From Candidatus Giovannonibacteria bacterium RIFCSPLOWO2_02_FULL_43_54 (GTDB lineage Bacteria > Patescibacteriota > Minisyncoccia > UBA11713 > 2-01-FULL-45-33), in contig MFIK01000018.1 of NCBI GenBank assembly GCA_001778875.1, positions 1-33,041 on the forward strand: a stretch of 33,041 nt of DNA, read 5' to 3'. Position numbers and translations under genes: made by a program. A model generated the notes under the pieces. That model worked only from the letters and a program-made list of their open reading frames with translations, searched no databases and was not told where the DNA came from. Each line of letters starts with the position of its first letter. Position 1 is the first letter of the stretch. Positions 21,028 to 29,521 of this stretch are shown here, one piece after another.

Positions 21028-21033
21028 TAAACT
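21028..21033 (+). promoter_or_regulatory. Extended -10 of mraY (leaderless)
   Basis: TGC-TAAACT ends six bases before the mraY ATG. A weak GTTACT lies 17 bases upstream (21005-21010). Confidence 0.55.
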
Positions 21034-21039
21034 ATTTTT

Positions 21040-22107
21040 ATGCAGAGCGAGCTGATTTTAAATATCTATAAAGTTTTGGGGCTCGGCGGGGTAGCTTTTT
21101 TTCTTGGAATAGTTTTGACGCCGGTGCTCGCGCATTATTTGTATAAATATAAAATGTGGCGCAAAGACGCGCGAACGCTGTCGCCGGACGGATCGGGGAC
21201 TCCGATATTCAACGCGCTCCACAAAGAGCGCGAAGTGCGCGCTCCGCGCATGGGCGGGATATTGATCTGGGGAACTACACTGATAGTCGCCTTGCTCTTT
21301 TGGTTTTTTGGCGCGTATTACGATGGGCCGTTTTTCACAAAATTTAATTTTTTGTCGCGCGGGCAAACATGGGTGCCATTGGGAATTTTATTAGCCGGTT
21401 CCATGGTTGGATTATTGGATGATTTGCTTTTAGTTTTTCAGAAAGGCGGATATGCCGGCGGAGGACTTACTTTTACTCGCAGGATAATTTTAATAACTTT
21501 AATAGCCGCTCTCGGCGCATATTGGTTTTATTTTAAATTGGGAACAGAGGTGATTTTTATTCCCGGATTAGGCGACTGGAGTCTTGGGGTATTGTTTCCG
21601 ATATTTTATATTTTAGTGACTTTGGCGGTTTTCAGCGGGGGAGTGATAGATGGTCTGGACGGGCTTTCCGGAGGAGTTTTCGCCAATATTTTTGCCGCAT
21701 ACGCCGGAATAGCTTTTTTCCAGAATCAAATCGATATAGCCGCGTTTTGCGCGGTGATAGCGGGCTCGATCCTGGCTTTTTTGTGGTTCAATATCCCGCC
21801 AGCCAGATTTTACATGTCGGAGACAGGCATTATGGGTTTAACGACATCTCTTGCGGCGGTAGCATTTTTAACCAATGCAGTCGTGGTATTGCCCATAATC
21901 GCTTTGCCGCTAGTGATCGAATCCTTGTCCGTGATCATTCAACTTTCTTCCAAGAGATTTTTTGGAAGAAAAGTTTTTCTAGTCGCGCCAATTCATCATC
22001 ACTTTGAGGCCATCGGCTGGCCGGTGGAGAAGGTTGTCATGCGTTTTTGGATATTGTCCGCTGTTTTTGCTGCCTTTGGGATGATCTTACAATTGATAAG
22101 TCGCTGA
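21040..22107 (+). CDS. mraY: Phospho-N-acetylmuramoyl-pentapeptide-transferase
   Basis: Integral membrane enzyme that makes lipid I from UDP-MurNAc-pentapeptide and undecaprenyl phosphate. 355 residues, about ten membrane helices. Motifs: ARTLSPDGSGTP and RAPRMGGILIW near the N-terminus, MVGLLDDLLLV with the DD pair, VIDGLDGLSGG with the catalytic Asp region, and PIHHHFEAIGWPVEKVVMRFW with the HHH motif. Starts a block with an amidohydrolase, ftsW and murG. Confidence 0.97.
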   Translation: MQSELILNIYKVLGLGGVAFFLGIVLTPVLAHYLYKYKMWRKDARTLSPDGSGTPIFNALHKEREVRAPRMGGILIWGTTLIVALLFWFFGAYYDGPFFTKFNFLSRGQTWVPLGILLAGSMVGLLDDLLLVFQKGGYAGGGLTFTRRIILITLIAALGAYWFYFKLGTEVIFIPGLGDWSLGVLFPIFYILVTLAVFSGGVIDGLDGLSGGVFANIFAAYAGIAFFQNQIDIAAFCAVIAGSILAFLWFNIPPARFYMSETGIMGLTTSLAAVAFLTNAVVVLPIIALPLVIESLSVIIQLSSKRFFGRKVFLVAPIHHHFEAIGWPVEKVVMRFWILSAVFAAFGMILQLISR

Positions 22108-22118
22108 CCGCCATATGC

Positions 22119-22124
22119 TATAAT
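22119..22124 (+). promoter_or_regulatory. Extended -10 before the amidohydrolase
   Basis: TGC-TATAAT, perfect hexamer, eight bases before the ATG at 22133; transcription would start within 0-2 bases of the start codon. Confidence 0.62.
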
Positions 22125-22132
22125 TTTAAAAT

Positions 22133-23686
22133 ATGACCTATTCCATTCTAATCAAAAACGGGACCGTCATTGATGGGCTTGGAGTTCACCCAAGAAAAGC
22201 CGATGTCGGAATTTCCGGAAATTATATAAAAGATGTCGGCGATCTATCGAGCGCTTCCGCTGAAAAGACCATTGATGCAACGGGGCATATTGTCGCCCCG
22301 GGATTCATCGACCTTACGAATCATTCCGATACTTACGCGACTATTTTTTCAAATCCCTCGCAGGACAGCATGATTCGTCAGGGCGTAACAACCATTCTTT
22401 TCGGAAATTGCGGAGAATCGTTGGCACCGATCACAAAAAAAGAAACTCTCATGGATCTCAATAAATGGGTCGCCGCATCCGCGATAAATCTGGACTGGAA
22501 TTCAATGAGCGAATATTATGATGTGCTAAAGGACATCCACCCCGGGGTAAATATCGCGTCTTTGGTCGGGCACGAAACTCTGCGGAGGAACACCGTGGTC
22601 GCGGATGAAATGGCCATACTTTTGGAATCAGCGATGGTCCAAGGGGCATGGGGCCTATCCTCCAATTTTTCTTTTCGCGATTGGGGAAAAACGCTTGCTG
22701 AAACGATCGATCTTTTAAAAGTTGTCAAAAGTTTCGGCGGGCTTTATAAAATCCATCTCCGCGATGAGGGGAAAAATTTTCTGCCATCCGTTGCGGCGCT
22801 GATCGATGCCGTAAGAACCACCGGCGTCCGAACCGTCATTTCGCATATTAAAGCGATAGGAAGAAGTTCGTGGGGAGATTTTACAAAAGCTTTGCGGATG
22901 ATCGAGAACGCGAAAGGAAGCGGGCTCGAAATTTATTTCGATTTTTTCCCTTATTTGCGCACCGGCTCAATGCTGATGAACCTTCTGCCGGAATGGGCGA
23001 GGGAGGGAAACGACGAAGTAATTCTAAAAAGAATAAGCGACCCGTCTGAATCCGCAAAAATATTAAGAGACCTCAAGGTCATAACTTTGCATGCCGACCG
23101 CATTTTTATCGCATCCGCGAAAGCTGATAAAAATATCGTTGGAAAAACCCTGCTGGAGATAGCGCTCAAGGTTTCCATGCCGCCGGAAGAGGTTATTTTA
23201 GAAATTCTAAAGATAAATTCTTTAAATATAACTTTTTTTGGCAAGACCATAGCCGCCAAAAACCTGATTTTTGCGTCGCGCCATAAAGATTCGGTGCTTG
23301 CTTCGGACGGAGCAGGATACAATATTGAATTTCAAAGATCGGGAGATTTGGTCCACCCGCGTTCATACGGCGCTTATCCGCGATTTTTTAGCGTGGTTTC
23401 TCCAAAGGCAAAATTGAAGCCGGAAGAAGCAATTGAAAAAATGACATCTCATCCGGCGAAAATTCTAGGACTTGACGACAGAGGTAGGCTTAGCAAAAAC
23501 CATTTGGCTGATATTGTGATTTTTGATGAGAATGGTTTCCGCGACAGGGCAACATATAAAAATCCGTTCCGCTATCCCGACGGCATGAAGTGCGTAATTG
23601 TGAACGGGAAAATTGCTTTTGCAGATGACGGCGACAAGAAGATCATGAGAAACGGTGTAATCCTTAAACGGAATATTAATGCGTAA
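22133..23686 (+). CDS. N-acyl-D-amino-acid deacylase-like amidohydrolase
   Basis: 517-residue metal-dependent hydrolase of the D-aminoacylase branch: ILIKNGTVIDGLGVHPRKAD, APGFIDLTNHSD, LFGNCGESLAPI (bridging Cys, C93), KIHLRDEG and VISHIKAIG (zinc His residues), LASDGAGYN (catalytic Asp), and the small C-terminal beta domain GRLSKNHLADIVIFDENGF. The usual HxH after the first strand reads TNH (residues 62-64), so one ligand of the second metal site is Thr; D-aminoacylases work with one tightly bound zinc. Lying between mraY and ftsW, it may act on D-amino-acid peptides from peptidoglycan, which is inference. Overlaps ftsW by eight bases. Confidence 0.85.
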   Translation: MTYSILIKNGTVIDGLGVHPRKADVGISGNYIKDVGDLSSASAEKTIDATGHIVAPGFIDLTNHSDTYATIFSNPSQDSMIRQGVTTILFGNCGESLAPITKKETLMDLNKWVAASAINLDWNSMSEYYDVLKDIHPGVNIASLVGHETLRRNTVVADEMAILLESAMVQGAWGLSSNFSFRDWGKTLAETIDLLKVVKSFGGLYKIHLRDEGKNFLPSVAALIDAVRTTGVRTVISHIKAIGRSSWGDFTKALRMIENAKGSGLEIYFDFFPYLRTGSMLMNLLPEWAREGNDEVILKRISDPSESAKILRDLKVITLHADRIFIASAKADKNIVGKTLLEIALKVSMPPEEVILEILKINSLNITFFGKTIAAKNLIFASRHKDSVLASDGAGYNIEFQRSGDLVHPRSYGAYPRFFSVVSPKAKLKPEEAIEKMTSHPAKILGLDDRGRLSKNHLADIVIFDENGFRDRATYKNPFRYPDGMKCVIVNGKIAFADDGDKKIMRNGVILKRNINA

Positions 23687-24782
23687 TATCCAGCTTCGAC
23701 AATACGATCAAGTATTTCTGCTTCTTTTCGCAACAATGGTTATTTTCGGTTTTTTTATTTTGGCCTCGGCGTCTTTGGGAATTTCGTCGGAAAAATACGG
23801 GGAAGCTTATTATTTTCTCCTGCACCAGATGCTCTACGGATTATTGCCGGGGGCGATATTATTTTATTTCGCGCTTATGACCCCATACAAATATTTGCGG
23901 AATTTAGCTCTGCCGATCCTGCTTGTCGGAATTTTTCTAATGTTTCTGGTTTTTGTACCGGGGATAGGTTTTTACCACGGCGGAGCAAAAAGGTGGCTTA
24001 GTTTCGGGGTGATATCTTTTCAGCCGTCTGAATTTATGAAATTCGCGTATATCGTTTATCTTGCCGCGTGGCTTGAAACAAGGGGTAAAGAACTTCGCTC
24101 TTTCAAATTCGGGTTTCTTCCTTTTATAATCATGAGCGTTTTTATTGCTTCTTTTCTTGTTTTTCAGCCGGACATCGGGACCCTGGGAGTTCTGATGATA
24201 TCTGTTTTTGCATTATTTTTTTATAGCGGAGGGCCGGTTCGGCAGCTCGCCATATTTGCGGGCATCGGGCTTTCGGCATTTGTTGGTTTAGTTTTAATCG
24301 AACCCTACAGACTTGAGAGGGTAAGTACGTTTTGGAACAGTTCTGCGGACCCGGTTGGCGCCGGGTATCAAATCAATCAGGCACTCATCGCGGTTGGTTC
24401 AGGTGGGTTATGGGGCAGGGGATTCGGGTTGTCTCGCCAAAAATTCAGTTATTTACCGGAGCCCGTGGGCGATTCCGTTTTCGCGATATTATCCGAAGAG
24501 CTCGGTTTTATTGGAGCAATAATTTTACTGGCGCTTTTTTTACTCTTTTTTATCAGGGGCATCAAAATAACAGGGAGAGCTCCTGATGCGTTCGGAAGGC
24601 TGCTGGGTGCCGGACTTCTTTTTTTGATCATATTTCAGGCGCTAATCAATATCGCGGCAATCACAGGCCTGATACCTCTCACCGGGATTCCTTTGCCGTT
24701 TGTTTCTTACGGCGGCTCTGCTATAATGATGACGCTAATAGAGGTCGGTATAATTTTAAATATCTCAAAAACTAAATCTTAA
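23679..24782 (+). CDS. ftsW: Lipid II polymerase FtsW (SEDS family)
   Basis: 367 residues, ten predicted membrane helices. SEDS signatures: GGAKRWLSFGVISFQPSEFMKFAYI, the segment FQPDIGTLGVLMISVFALFF with the catalytic-region Asp, GAGYQINQALIAVGSGGLWGRG, and LPFVSYGGSAIMMTLIEVGI at the end. It polymerises glycan strands at the division site or, if this is the RodA-type paralogue, in the side wall; position next to murG favours FtsW. Confidence 0.94.
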   Translation: MRNIQLRQYDQVFLLLFATMVIFGFFILASASLGISSEKYGEAYYFLLHQMLYGLLPGAILFYFALMTPYKYLRNLALPILLVGIFLMFLVFVPGIGFYHGGAKRWLSFGVISFQPSEFMKFAYIVYLAAWLETRGKELRSFKFGFLPFIIMSVFIASFLVFQPDIGTLGVLMISVFALFFYSGGPVRQLAIFAGIGLSAFVGLVLIEPYRLERVSTFWNSSADPVGAGYQINQALIAVGSGGLWGRGFGLSRQKFSYLPEPVGDSVFAILSEELGFIGAIILLALFLLFFIRGIKITGRAPDAFGRLLGAGLLFLIIFQALINIAAITGLIPLTGIPLPFVSYGGSAIMMTLIEVGIILNISKTKS

Positions 24783-24791
24783 CATAAATAT

Positions 24792-25916
24792 ATGAAAATT
24801 TTATTGGCGGGAGGAGGATCGGGCGGGCATTTTTATCCACTGATCGCGGTTGTGCGCGCGCTACGAAGGACGGCGGAGCAGGAGAATATAGCAAAGATCG
24901 AATTTTTCTTAATGTCCGACGACCCGATCGACGCAGATATGCTTTTGGAAGAAAGGATCCGTTTTATAAAAATTCCCGCTGGTAAACTAAGACGCTATTT
25001 TTCGCTGCGGCATTTCGGTGATTCAATTAAAACTTTTGCCGGCATCTTTTCCGCTTTCTGGAAATTATATAAATTGGTGCCGGATGTTATTTTTTCAAAG
25101 GGAGGCTATGCAAGTTTCCCGACTTTAATCGCGGCAAAAATATTGGGAATTCCGGTAATGATCCATGAGTCGGATACGGTGCCCGGCCTCGTCAATCAGT
25201 GGGCTGGAAACTGGGTCAACCGCATAGCTGTTTCATTCGAAGAATCTCTGCAATATTTTGAGAGTAAAAATGTCGCGCTTGTAGGAAATCCTATACGCCC
25301 GCAAGTTGTAGGCGGAAATATGCTTGAAGCAATAGATTATTTCAAATTGGAAGAAGGGTGCCCGACAGTGCTTGTGCTCGGAGGATCTCAGGGCTCCGAG
25401 AGGATAAATGAAACAATACTATCCGGCCTTGCTGAAATGGTAAAAAAATACCAAATCATCCATCAAACCGGAAAAAATAATTTTGCGGACGTATCGGGAA
25501 GAGCAGATATACTTTTGGAAAAGATGGATTTAAAGCATAGGTACCATGTTTTCTCTTTTCTGGATGAGGGCGAATTGAGGAATGCGTCAAAAGCCGCATC
25601 CATTGTAGTTTCCCGCGCGGCTGCAGGAGCAATATTTGAAATATCAGCATGGGGAGTTCCGGCAATTTTGATTCCTCTGCCGTCCGCGGCGCAAGATCAT
25701 CAGCGCGAGAACGCCTATGCTTACGCGAGATTCGGGGCTTGTGAGATTATTGAGGAAACAAATCTCACGCCGCATCTTCTTATGGCGCAGATCGATAAAA
25801 TATTGGCTGACAAGGAAAGGGTCGCGAAAATGAACAAGGCAGCGCAGATCTTTTCTCGCTTGGACGCCGCCGAAAAAATAGGCAGAGAACTTTTGAAACT
25901 GGGGATTCACGAATAG
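24792..25916 (+). CDS. murG: UDP-GlcNAc:MurNAc-pentapeptide-lipid GlcNAc transferase
   Basis: Membrane-associated GT28 glycosyltransferase that makes lipid II. MKILLAGGGSGGHFYPLIAV has the glycine-rich loop; DVIFSKGGYASFPTLIAAKI, MIHESDTVPGLVN, VALVGNPIRP, VLVLGGSQGSERIN and VVSRAAAGAIFEISAWGVPAILIPLP are all family motifs, and QDHQRENAYAY follows. 374 residues, normal. Ten bases after ftsW, so one transcript. Confidence 0.97.
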   Translation: MKILLAGGGSGGHFYPLIAVVRALRRTAEQENIAKIEFFLMSDDPIDADMLLEERIRFIKIPAGKLRRYFSLRHFGDSIKTFAGIFSAFWKLYKLVPDVIFSKGGYASFPTLIAAKILGIPVMIHESDTVPGLVNQWAGNWVNRIAVSFEESLQYFESKNVALVGNPIRPQVVGGNMLEAIDYFKLEEGCPTVLVLGGSQGSERINETILSGLAEMVKKYQIIHQTGKNNFADVSGRADILLEKMDLKHRYHVFSFLDEGELRNASKAASIVVSRAAAGAIFEISAWGVPAILIPLPSAAQDHQRENAYAYARFGACEIIEETNLTPHLLMAQIDKILADKERVAKMNKAAQIFSRLDAAEKIGRELLKLGIHE

Positions 25917-25928
25917 CAAATAATGCGC

Positions 25929-25934
25929 TAAAAT
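25929..25934 (+). promoter_or_regulatory. -10 box of gltX
   Basis: TAAAAT nine bases before the ATG at 25944; leader of about three bases predicted. No good -35 box. Confidence 0.42.
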
Positions 25935-25943
25935 AAGCGCTAT

Positions 25944-27326
25944 ATGCGTGTAAAGACAAGGATTGCGCCTTCGCCGACAGGATATTTGCATGTGGGGACC
26001 GCCCGCACGGCACTTTTTAATTATTTATTTGCGAAACACAACAGCGGAGAATTTATTTTGCGCATTGAAGATACCGATATTGAGCGTTCGGAGGCGAAAT
26101 TTGAAGACGATATTGTCGCGGGACTCAAATGGCTCGGGATCAATTGGGACGGCGAGATAACCCGGCAAAGCGAGCGGATAGATATTTACGAAACATATTT
26201 AAAAACATTGCTTGCCGATGGGATGGCTTTTTATTGCCCGCACTCGCAGGCAGAATTGGACGAAGAAAGGAAAAAGCAGGTGGCAAATAAATTTTCTCCG
26301 CAGCATACCTGCGACGCGCGCGGAAAAAAACTGGGAAAAGGCTTGATTCGCTTCAAGAACGACACCGAAAAGACCGTTAAATTCAAAGACGAAATAAGGG
26401 GCGAAATAGAATTTGATCCGGCGCTTTTGGGCGATTTTTCTTTGGCAAAGGATTTGAGGACGCCGTTATATAATTTTGCTGTTGTTGTGGACGACGCCAC
26501 AATGGAAATTTCACATGTTATAAGAGGAGAGGACCATATTTCAAATACCCCGAAGCAAATTTTGCTCGAGGAGGCACTTGGGCTCCAGCAACCTATATTT
26601 GCCCACTTGCCGCTGATACTCGGAAAAGATCGCTCAAAACTTTCAAAAAGGCATGGGGCGACTTCGGTAATTGATTATAAAAATGAAGGTTATTTACCCG
26701 ATGCTTTGTTTAATTTCATGGCGCTCTTAGGCTGGAATCCCGGCAGGGAACAAGAAATTTTTTCAAAGAAAGAATTGATAAAAGAATTTTCAATTGACCG
26801 CGTGCAGGGTGCGGGTGCGATCTTTGATATGACTAAACTAGACTGGATGAATGGAGAATACATAAGAAAAAAACCTTTAAAAGAATTAGTAGAATTGAGT
26901 AAAGGTTTTTTCCAATTTCCAATTTCCAATTCTCAATTTTCAATGCTTGAAAAAGTAATCGCGCTGGAACAGCCGCGGCTCAAAAAACTTTCCGAACTTC
27001 CGGAAAAAACGGATTCTTTTTTCAAAGAACCGGAATATGACGCAGAACTTTTGAAATGGAAACAGATGGATAATTTAACCATTAAGAATTCTTTAGAAAC
27101 AGCAAAATCTATTTTGCAGTTGGTTGCCGAGAACGGCATGACAAAAGAAAATCTGGAAAAACTCTTTTTGGCTAAAGCCGGTAAAGATAGGGGAGAGCTA
27201 TTGTGGCCGTTGCGCGTAGCGCTCTCCGGTAAAAAATTCTCCCCTGGCCCTTTCGAAATAATGGAAGTTTTAGGGAAAGATAAGTCAATTTTGCGTATAA
27301 ATGCCGCGATTTTCATGTTAAAATAA
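25944..27326 (+). CDS. gltX: Glutamyl-tRNA synthetase
   Basis: Class I synthetase, 460 residues. RIAPSPTGYLHVGTARTALF is the HIGH region; EFILRIEDTDIERSE and VVVDDATMEISHVIRGEDHISNTPKQ are typical; KDRSKLSKRHGATSV is the KMSKS-type loop. The C-terminal anticodon-binding domain contains FFQFPISNSQFSMLEK (about 320-336), coded by an AT-rich oligomer repeat, in a variable linker. No Shine-Dalgarno. The last codons contain the -10 box of the next gene. Confidence 0.96.
   Translation: MRVKTRIAPSPTGYLHVGTARTALFNYLFAKHNSGEFILRIEDTDIERSEAKFEDDIVAGLKWLGINWDGEITRQSERIDIYETYLKTLLADGMAFYCPHSQAELDEERKKQVANKFSPQHTCDARGKKLGKGLIRFKNDTEKTVKFKDEIRGEIEFDPALLGDFSLAKDLRTPLYNFAVVVDDATMEISHVIRGEDHISNTPKQILLEEALGLQQPIFAHLPLILGKDRSKLSKRHGATSVIDYKNEGYLPDALFNFMALLGWNPGREQEIFSKKELIKEFSIDRVQGAGAIFDMTKLDWMNGEYIRKKPLKELVELSKGFFQFPISNSQFSMLEKVIALEQPRLKKLSELPEKTDSFFKEPEYDAELLKWKQMDNLTIKNSLETAKSILQLVAENGMTKENLEKLFLAKAGKDRGELLWPLRVALSGKKFSPGPFEIMEVLGKDKSILRINAAIFMLK
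26908..26943. repeat. AT-rich oligomer repeat inside gltX
   Basis: Tandem units CCAATTT, CCAATTT, CCAATTC, TCAATTTT, CAATG; same type as murD 4864-4904. Coded peptide QFPISNSQFS. Confidence 0.62.
27319..27324 (+). promoter_or_regulatory. Extended -10 of the M23 gene overlapping gltX stop
   Basis: TGT-TAAAAT seven bases before the ATG at 27332. The box is formed by the last Leu-Lys codons and the first base of the stop codon of gltX. Confidence 0.5.
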
Positions 27327-27331
27327 GGCCA

Positions 27332-28615
27332 ATGAAGCGAAACATAAAAATCGTTTTTTTAGGCTTATTTTTGGTGTTCACGGCCTCTTTTTATGCGCCA
27401 GCGTACGGAGCCGATATAAATGATTTAAAGAGCCAAATTGACGCCAAAAATGAGGAAATCCGGAAACTGGAAGAAGAAATGAGGCAATATAAGGGAAGCA
27501 TCGAAGGAGCGCAGTTATTAGCGAAAACGCTGAACGCGCAGATCGCCAAATTAAACGCCGAAATTAAGGCATTAAACACACAGATCGTCCTGACATCCAA
27601 GAAAATTTCGAAAAAAGAACTGGAAATACAGCAGCTGGCATATGAGATCAAAAATACGGAAACGGCGATGATAGAGAGGCAAAAAGCAATAAAAGGGATA
27701 TTGATAAGTTTGAATCAGTCCGAAGAAAATACCGCGTTCGAAGCTTTTTTGAAATTCTGGACCATTTCCGATTTTTTTACGGAGCTTGAAAATATCGAGG
27801 TGCTGAACGGAAAGATACGGGAAAATTTTGATAAGCTGGCAGGCCTGAAAATCGAGCTGGAAAGCAAAAAGGGTTCAGCTGAGGTCGCCAATAAAGACCT
27901 TCAAAATTTAAAAAACGATCTTGTCGATCAAAAATTGATTCAGGAGCAGGGGAAAACAGAAAAAAAATCCATATTGAAGGCAACTAAAAATCAGGAAGCG
28001 GAATATCAAAAATTATTAAAGGACCGGCAGGCCAAGAAAGAGGCTTTTGAAATGGAATTGTTTCAATTTGAATCGCAGTTAAAATATGAGCTGGATAAGT
28101 CCAAATTACCTCAGGTAGGAAAGGGCGTTTTGGCTTGGCCTTTGGATAATGTTTTTATAACTCAATACTTCGGTAAAACAGTTGATTCGGTAAGATTATA
28201 CAGATCAGGGACTCACAACGGGATTGATTTGCGTGCGCGCAACGGAACGCCGATTAAATCGGCCGGACCGGGCAAAGTCACGGCAACCGGCAATACTGAT
28301 CTTCAGTTTGGTTGCTACTCATACGGCAAATGGATATTGATTGATCACCAAAATGGGTTGGCCACTTTGTATGCTCATCTAAGCATAATTAAAGTAGTCG
28401 CCGGAGACCAGATCGCTTCAGACCAAATAATCGGATATTCCGGTTATACGGGAGCCGTTGAGCCTGCCGGAATACTTGGCGCCCATCTTCACTTAACAGT
28501 TTTTGCATCAAGCGCGGTTACGATTCAGCGATATACAAGTAGTATGAACTGCAAAAACGTTTCAATTCCTGTAGCCAACCCAAACGCCTATCTCGACCCA
28601 TTGCTTTACCTGTAG
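27332..28615 (+). CDS. Secreted M23 peptidase with coiled coil (EnvC/NlpD-like)
   Basis: 427 residues. Signal peptide in residues 1-27 (basic start, hydrophobic core, cleavage near AYGA). Long coiled coils about 28-120 and 155-245. C-terminal LytM domain with zinc ligands H295 and D299 (HNGID) and H387, and catalytic H349 (LYAHLS) and H385 (HLH), so the site is complete. Likely an endopeptidase of peptidoglycan cross-links. EnvC-type proteins with a complete site and coiled coil can be enzymes or amidase activators. Follows gltX by five bases; a small membrane protein follows. Confidence 0.92.
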   Translation: MKRNIKIVFLGLFLVFTASFYAPAYGADINDLKSQIDAKNEEIRKLEEEMRQYKGSIEGAQLLAKTLNAQIAKLNAEIKALNTQIVLTSKKISKKELEIQQLAYEIKNTETAMIERQKAIKGILISLNQSEENTAFEAFLKFWTISDFFTELENIEVLNGKIRENFDKLAGLKIELESKKGSAEVANKDLQNLKNDLVDQKLIQEQGKTEKKSILKATKNQEAEYQKLLKDRQAKKEAFEMELFQFESQLKYELDKSKLPQVGKGVLAWPLDNVFITQYFGKTVDSVRLYRSGTHNGIDLRARNGTPIKSAGPGKVTATGNTDLQFGCYSYGKWILIDHQNGLATLYAHLSIIKVVAGDQIASDQIIGYSGYTGAVEPAGILGAHLHLTVFASSAVTIQRYTSSMNCKNVSIPVANPNAYLDPLLYL

Positions 28616-28621
28616 TATAAT
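28616..28621 (+). promoter_or_regulatory. Perfect -10 box of the 28628 gene (leaderless)
   Basis: TATAAT six bases before the ATG; TCGACC lies 17 bases upstream (28593-28598). Confidence 0.6.
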
Positions 28622-28627
28622 ATAAGC

Positions 28628-28903
28628 ATGGCTAAACAGCATGGATTCGTACAAATCATCATCATAATCGTACTTTTGGTCGTTATTTTAAGTCTTTTGG
28701 GCGTATCTTTAAGCTCGCTTTTTTCAAACCCGCTTTTAAAAGACAATTTCGGATTCATAGGAAATTGGCTTTCCTCGCTCTGGAATAATTATCTTGCGGC
28801 TTCCGCTTATCATCTTTGGAATATTCTTAAAGAGGTGATATGGAATCCTTTTGTAGAAACAATGAGAGGACTGGCCTCTGGCGTTAATCCTTTCGTGAAG
28901 TAA
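28628..28903 (+). CDS. Small membrane protein
   Basis: 91 residues: short basic start MAKQHG, one strong helix (FVQIIIIIVLLVVILSLLGV), then a Trp/Asn-rich amphipathic part (WLSSLWNNYLAASAYHLWN). No family recognised. The HG-FVQ start followed by a hydrophobic helix loosely resembles a prepilin but lacks Glu+5. It may work with the M23 protein encoded just before. Confidence 0.7.
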   Translation: MAKQHGFVQIIIIIVLLVVILSLLGVSLSSLFSNPLLKDNFGFIGNWLSSLWNNYLAASAYHLWNILKEVIWNPFVETMRGLASGVNPFVK

Positions 28904-28956
28904 TATAGTGTCGGAAAAGCCCGCAATATAAAACGTCGGAAAATAGACATTGTGCG

Positions 28957-29439
28957 TCACTTTGTATAAGGTTGGTTTTTATATCCCCTGTGCATTTTAC
29001 TTTTATACAACTTCATTTTTTCTCGAATATTTACTAACTCCTGATGTTGCTTATCGCTGTAATTACGATTATTGTAGATATTTTTAGAAATAAGCTGCGC
29101 CGCCTCTTTCCAAAGGATAAAGTCATTGTATTTCTTAGCTTGTAACTTGTACTTATCAAAAAAAGGTATAATTTTTTCTAATATATCGGTGATATTTTGA
29201 ACATTGAATCGAACCTGATTTTGAGTATATGATATTGTGCCACACCCAACCGTGTGTTTGATTTTTTCTAATATTTCCCTGTCGTCTTCCCGTAGAACTA
29301 TCGCAAAATAAGGCACCCATCTGTGGTAGATTGGCTGGCCCGGTCTGCTATATTTTTTTTCACTTCTATATGTCAGATAAAAACATCCTTCGCCATCAAC
29401 AAATCCTGCAATATAATCGCCTGCTAACTTTTGTTCCAT
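28957..29439 (-). CDS. LAGLIDADG homing endonuclease, free-standing
   Basis: 160 residues from the ATG at 29439. The single LAGLIDADG motif is IAGFVDGEGCF near residues 9-19 with the catalytic acid; FAIVLREDDREILEKIKHTVGCG and FNVQNITDILEKIIPFF are typical of the alpha-beta-beta fold. One motif implies a homodimer. I chose 29439 over 29475 because TGA-TACGAT (extended -10) ends seven bases before it. No intron or intein surrounds it; it lies between the murein block and a divergent nuclease gene. Confidence 0.88.
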   Translation of the reverse strand: MEQKLAGDYIAGFVDGEGCFYLTYRSEKKYSRPGQPIYHRWVPYFAIVLREDDREILEKIKHTVGCGTISYTQNQVRFNVQNITDILEKIIPFFDKYKLQAKKYNDFILWKEAAQLISKNIYNNRNYSDKQHQELVNIREKMKLYKSKMHRGYKNQPYTK

Positions 29440-29509
29440 AATTAATATCGTATCAATTATGTCGCACAAAGACAATGGTCGAATCCTTCTAAAATTCGGT
29501 TTATTTGTA

Positions 29510-29515
29510 TATGAT
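29510..29515 (+). promoter_or_regulatory. -10 box of the Fe-S nuclease gene
   Basis: TATGAT six bases before the ATG at 29522, again predicting a leaderless mRNA. Confidence 0.42.
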
Positions 29516-29521
29516 TTTTAA

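Noticed and set aside
28910-28941. Direct repeat GTCGGAAAA (28910 and 28933)
   Set aside because: Two copies of nine bases in a short gap, no further copies nearby; too little to call an element.
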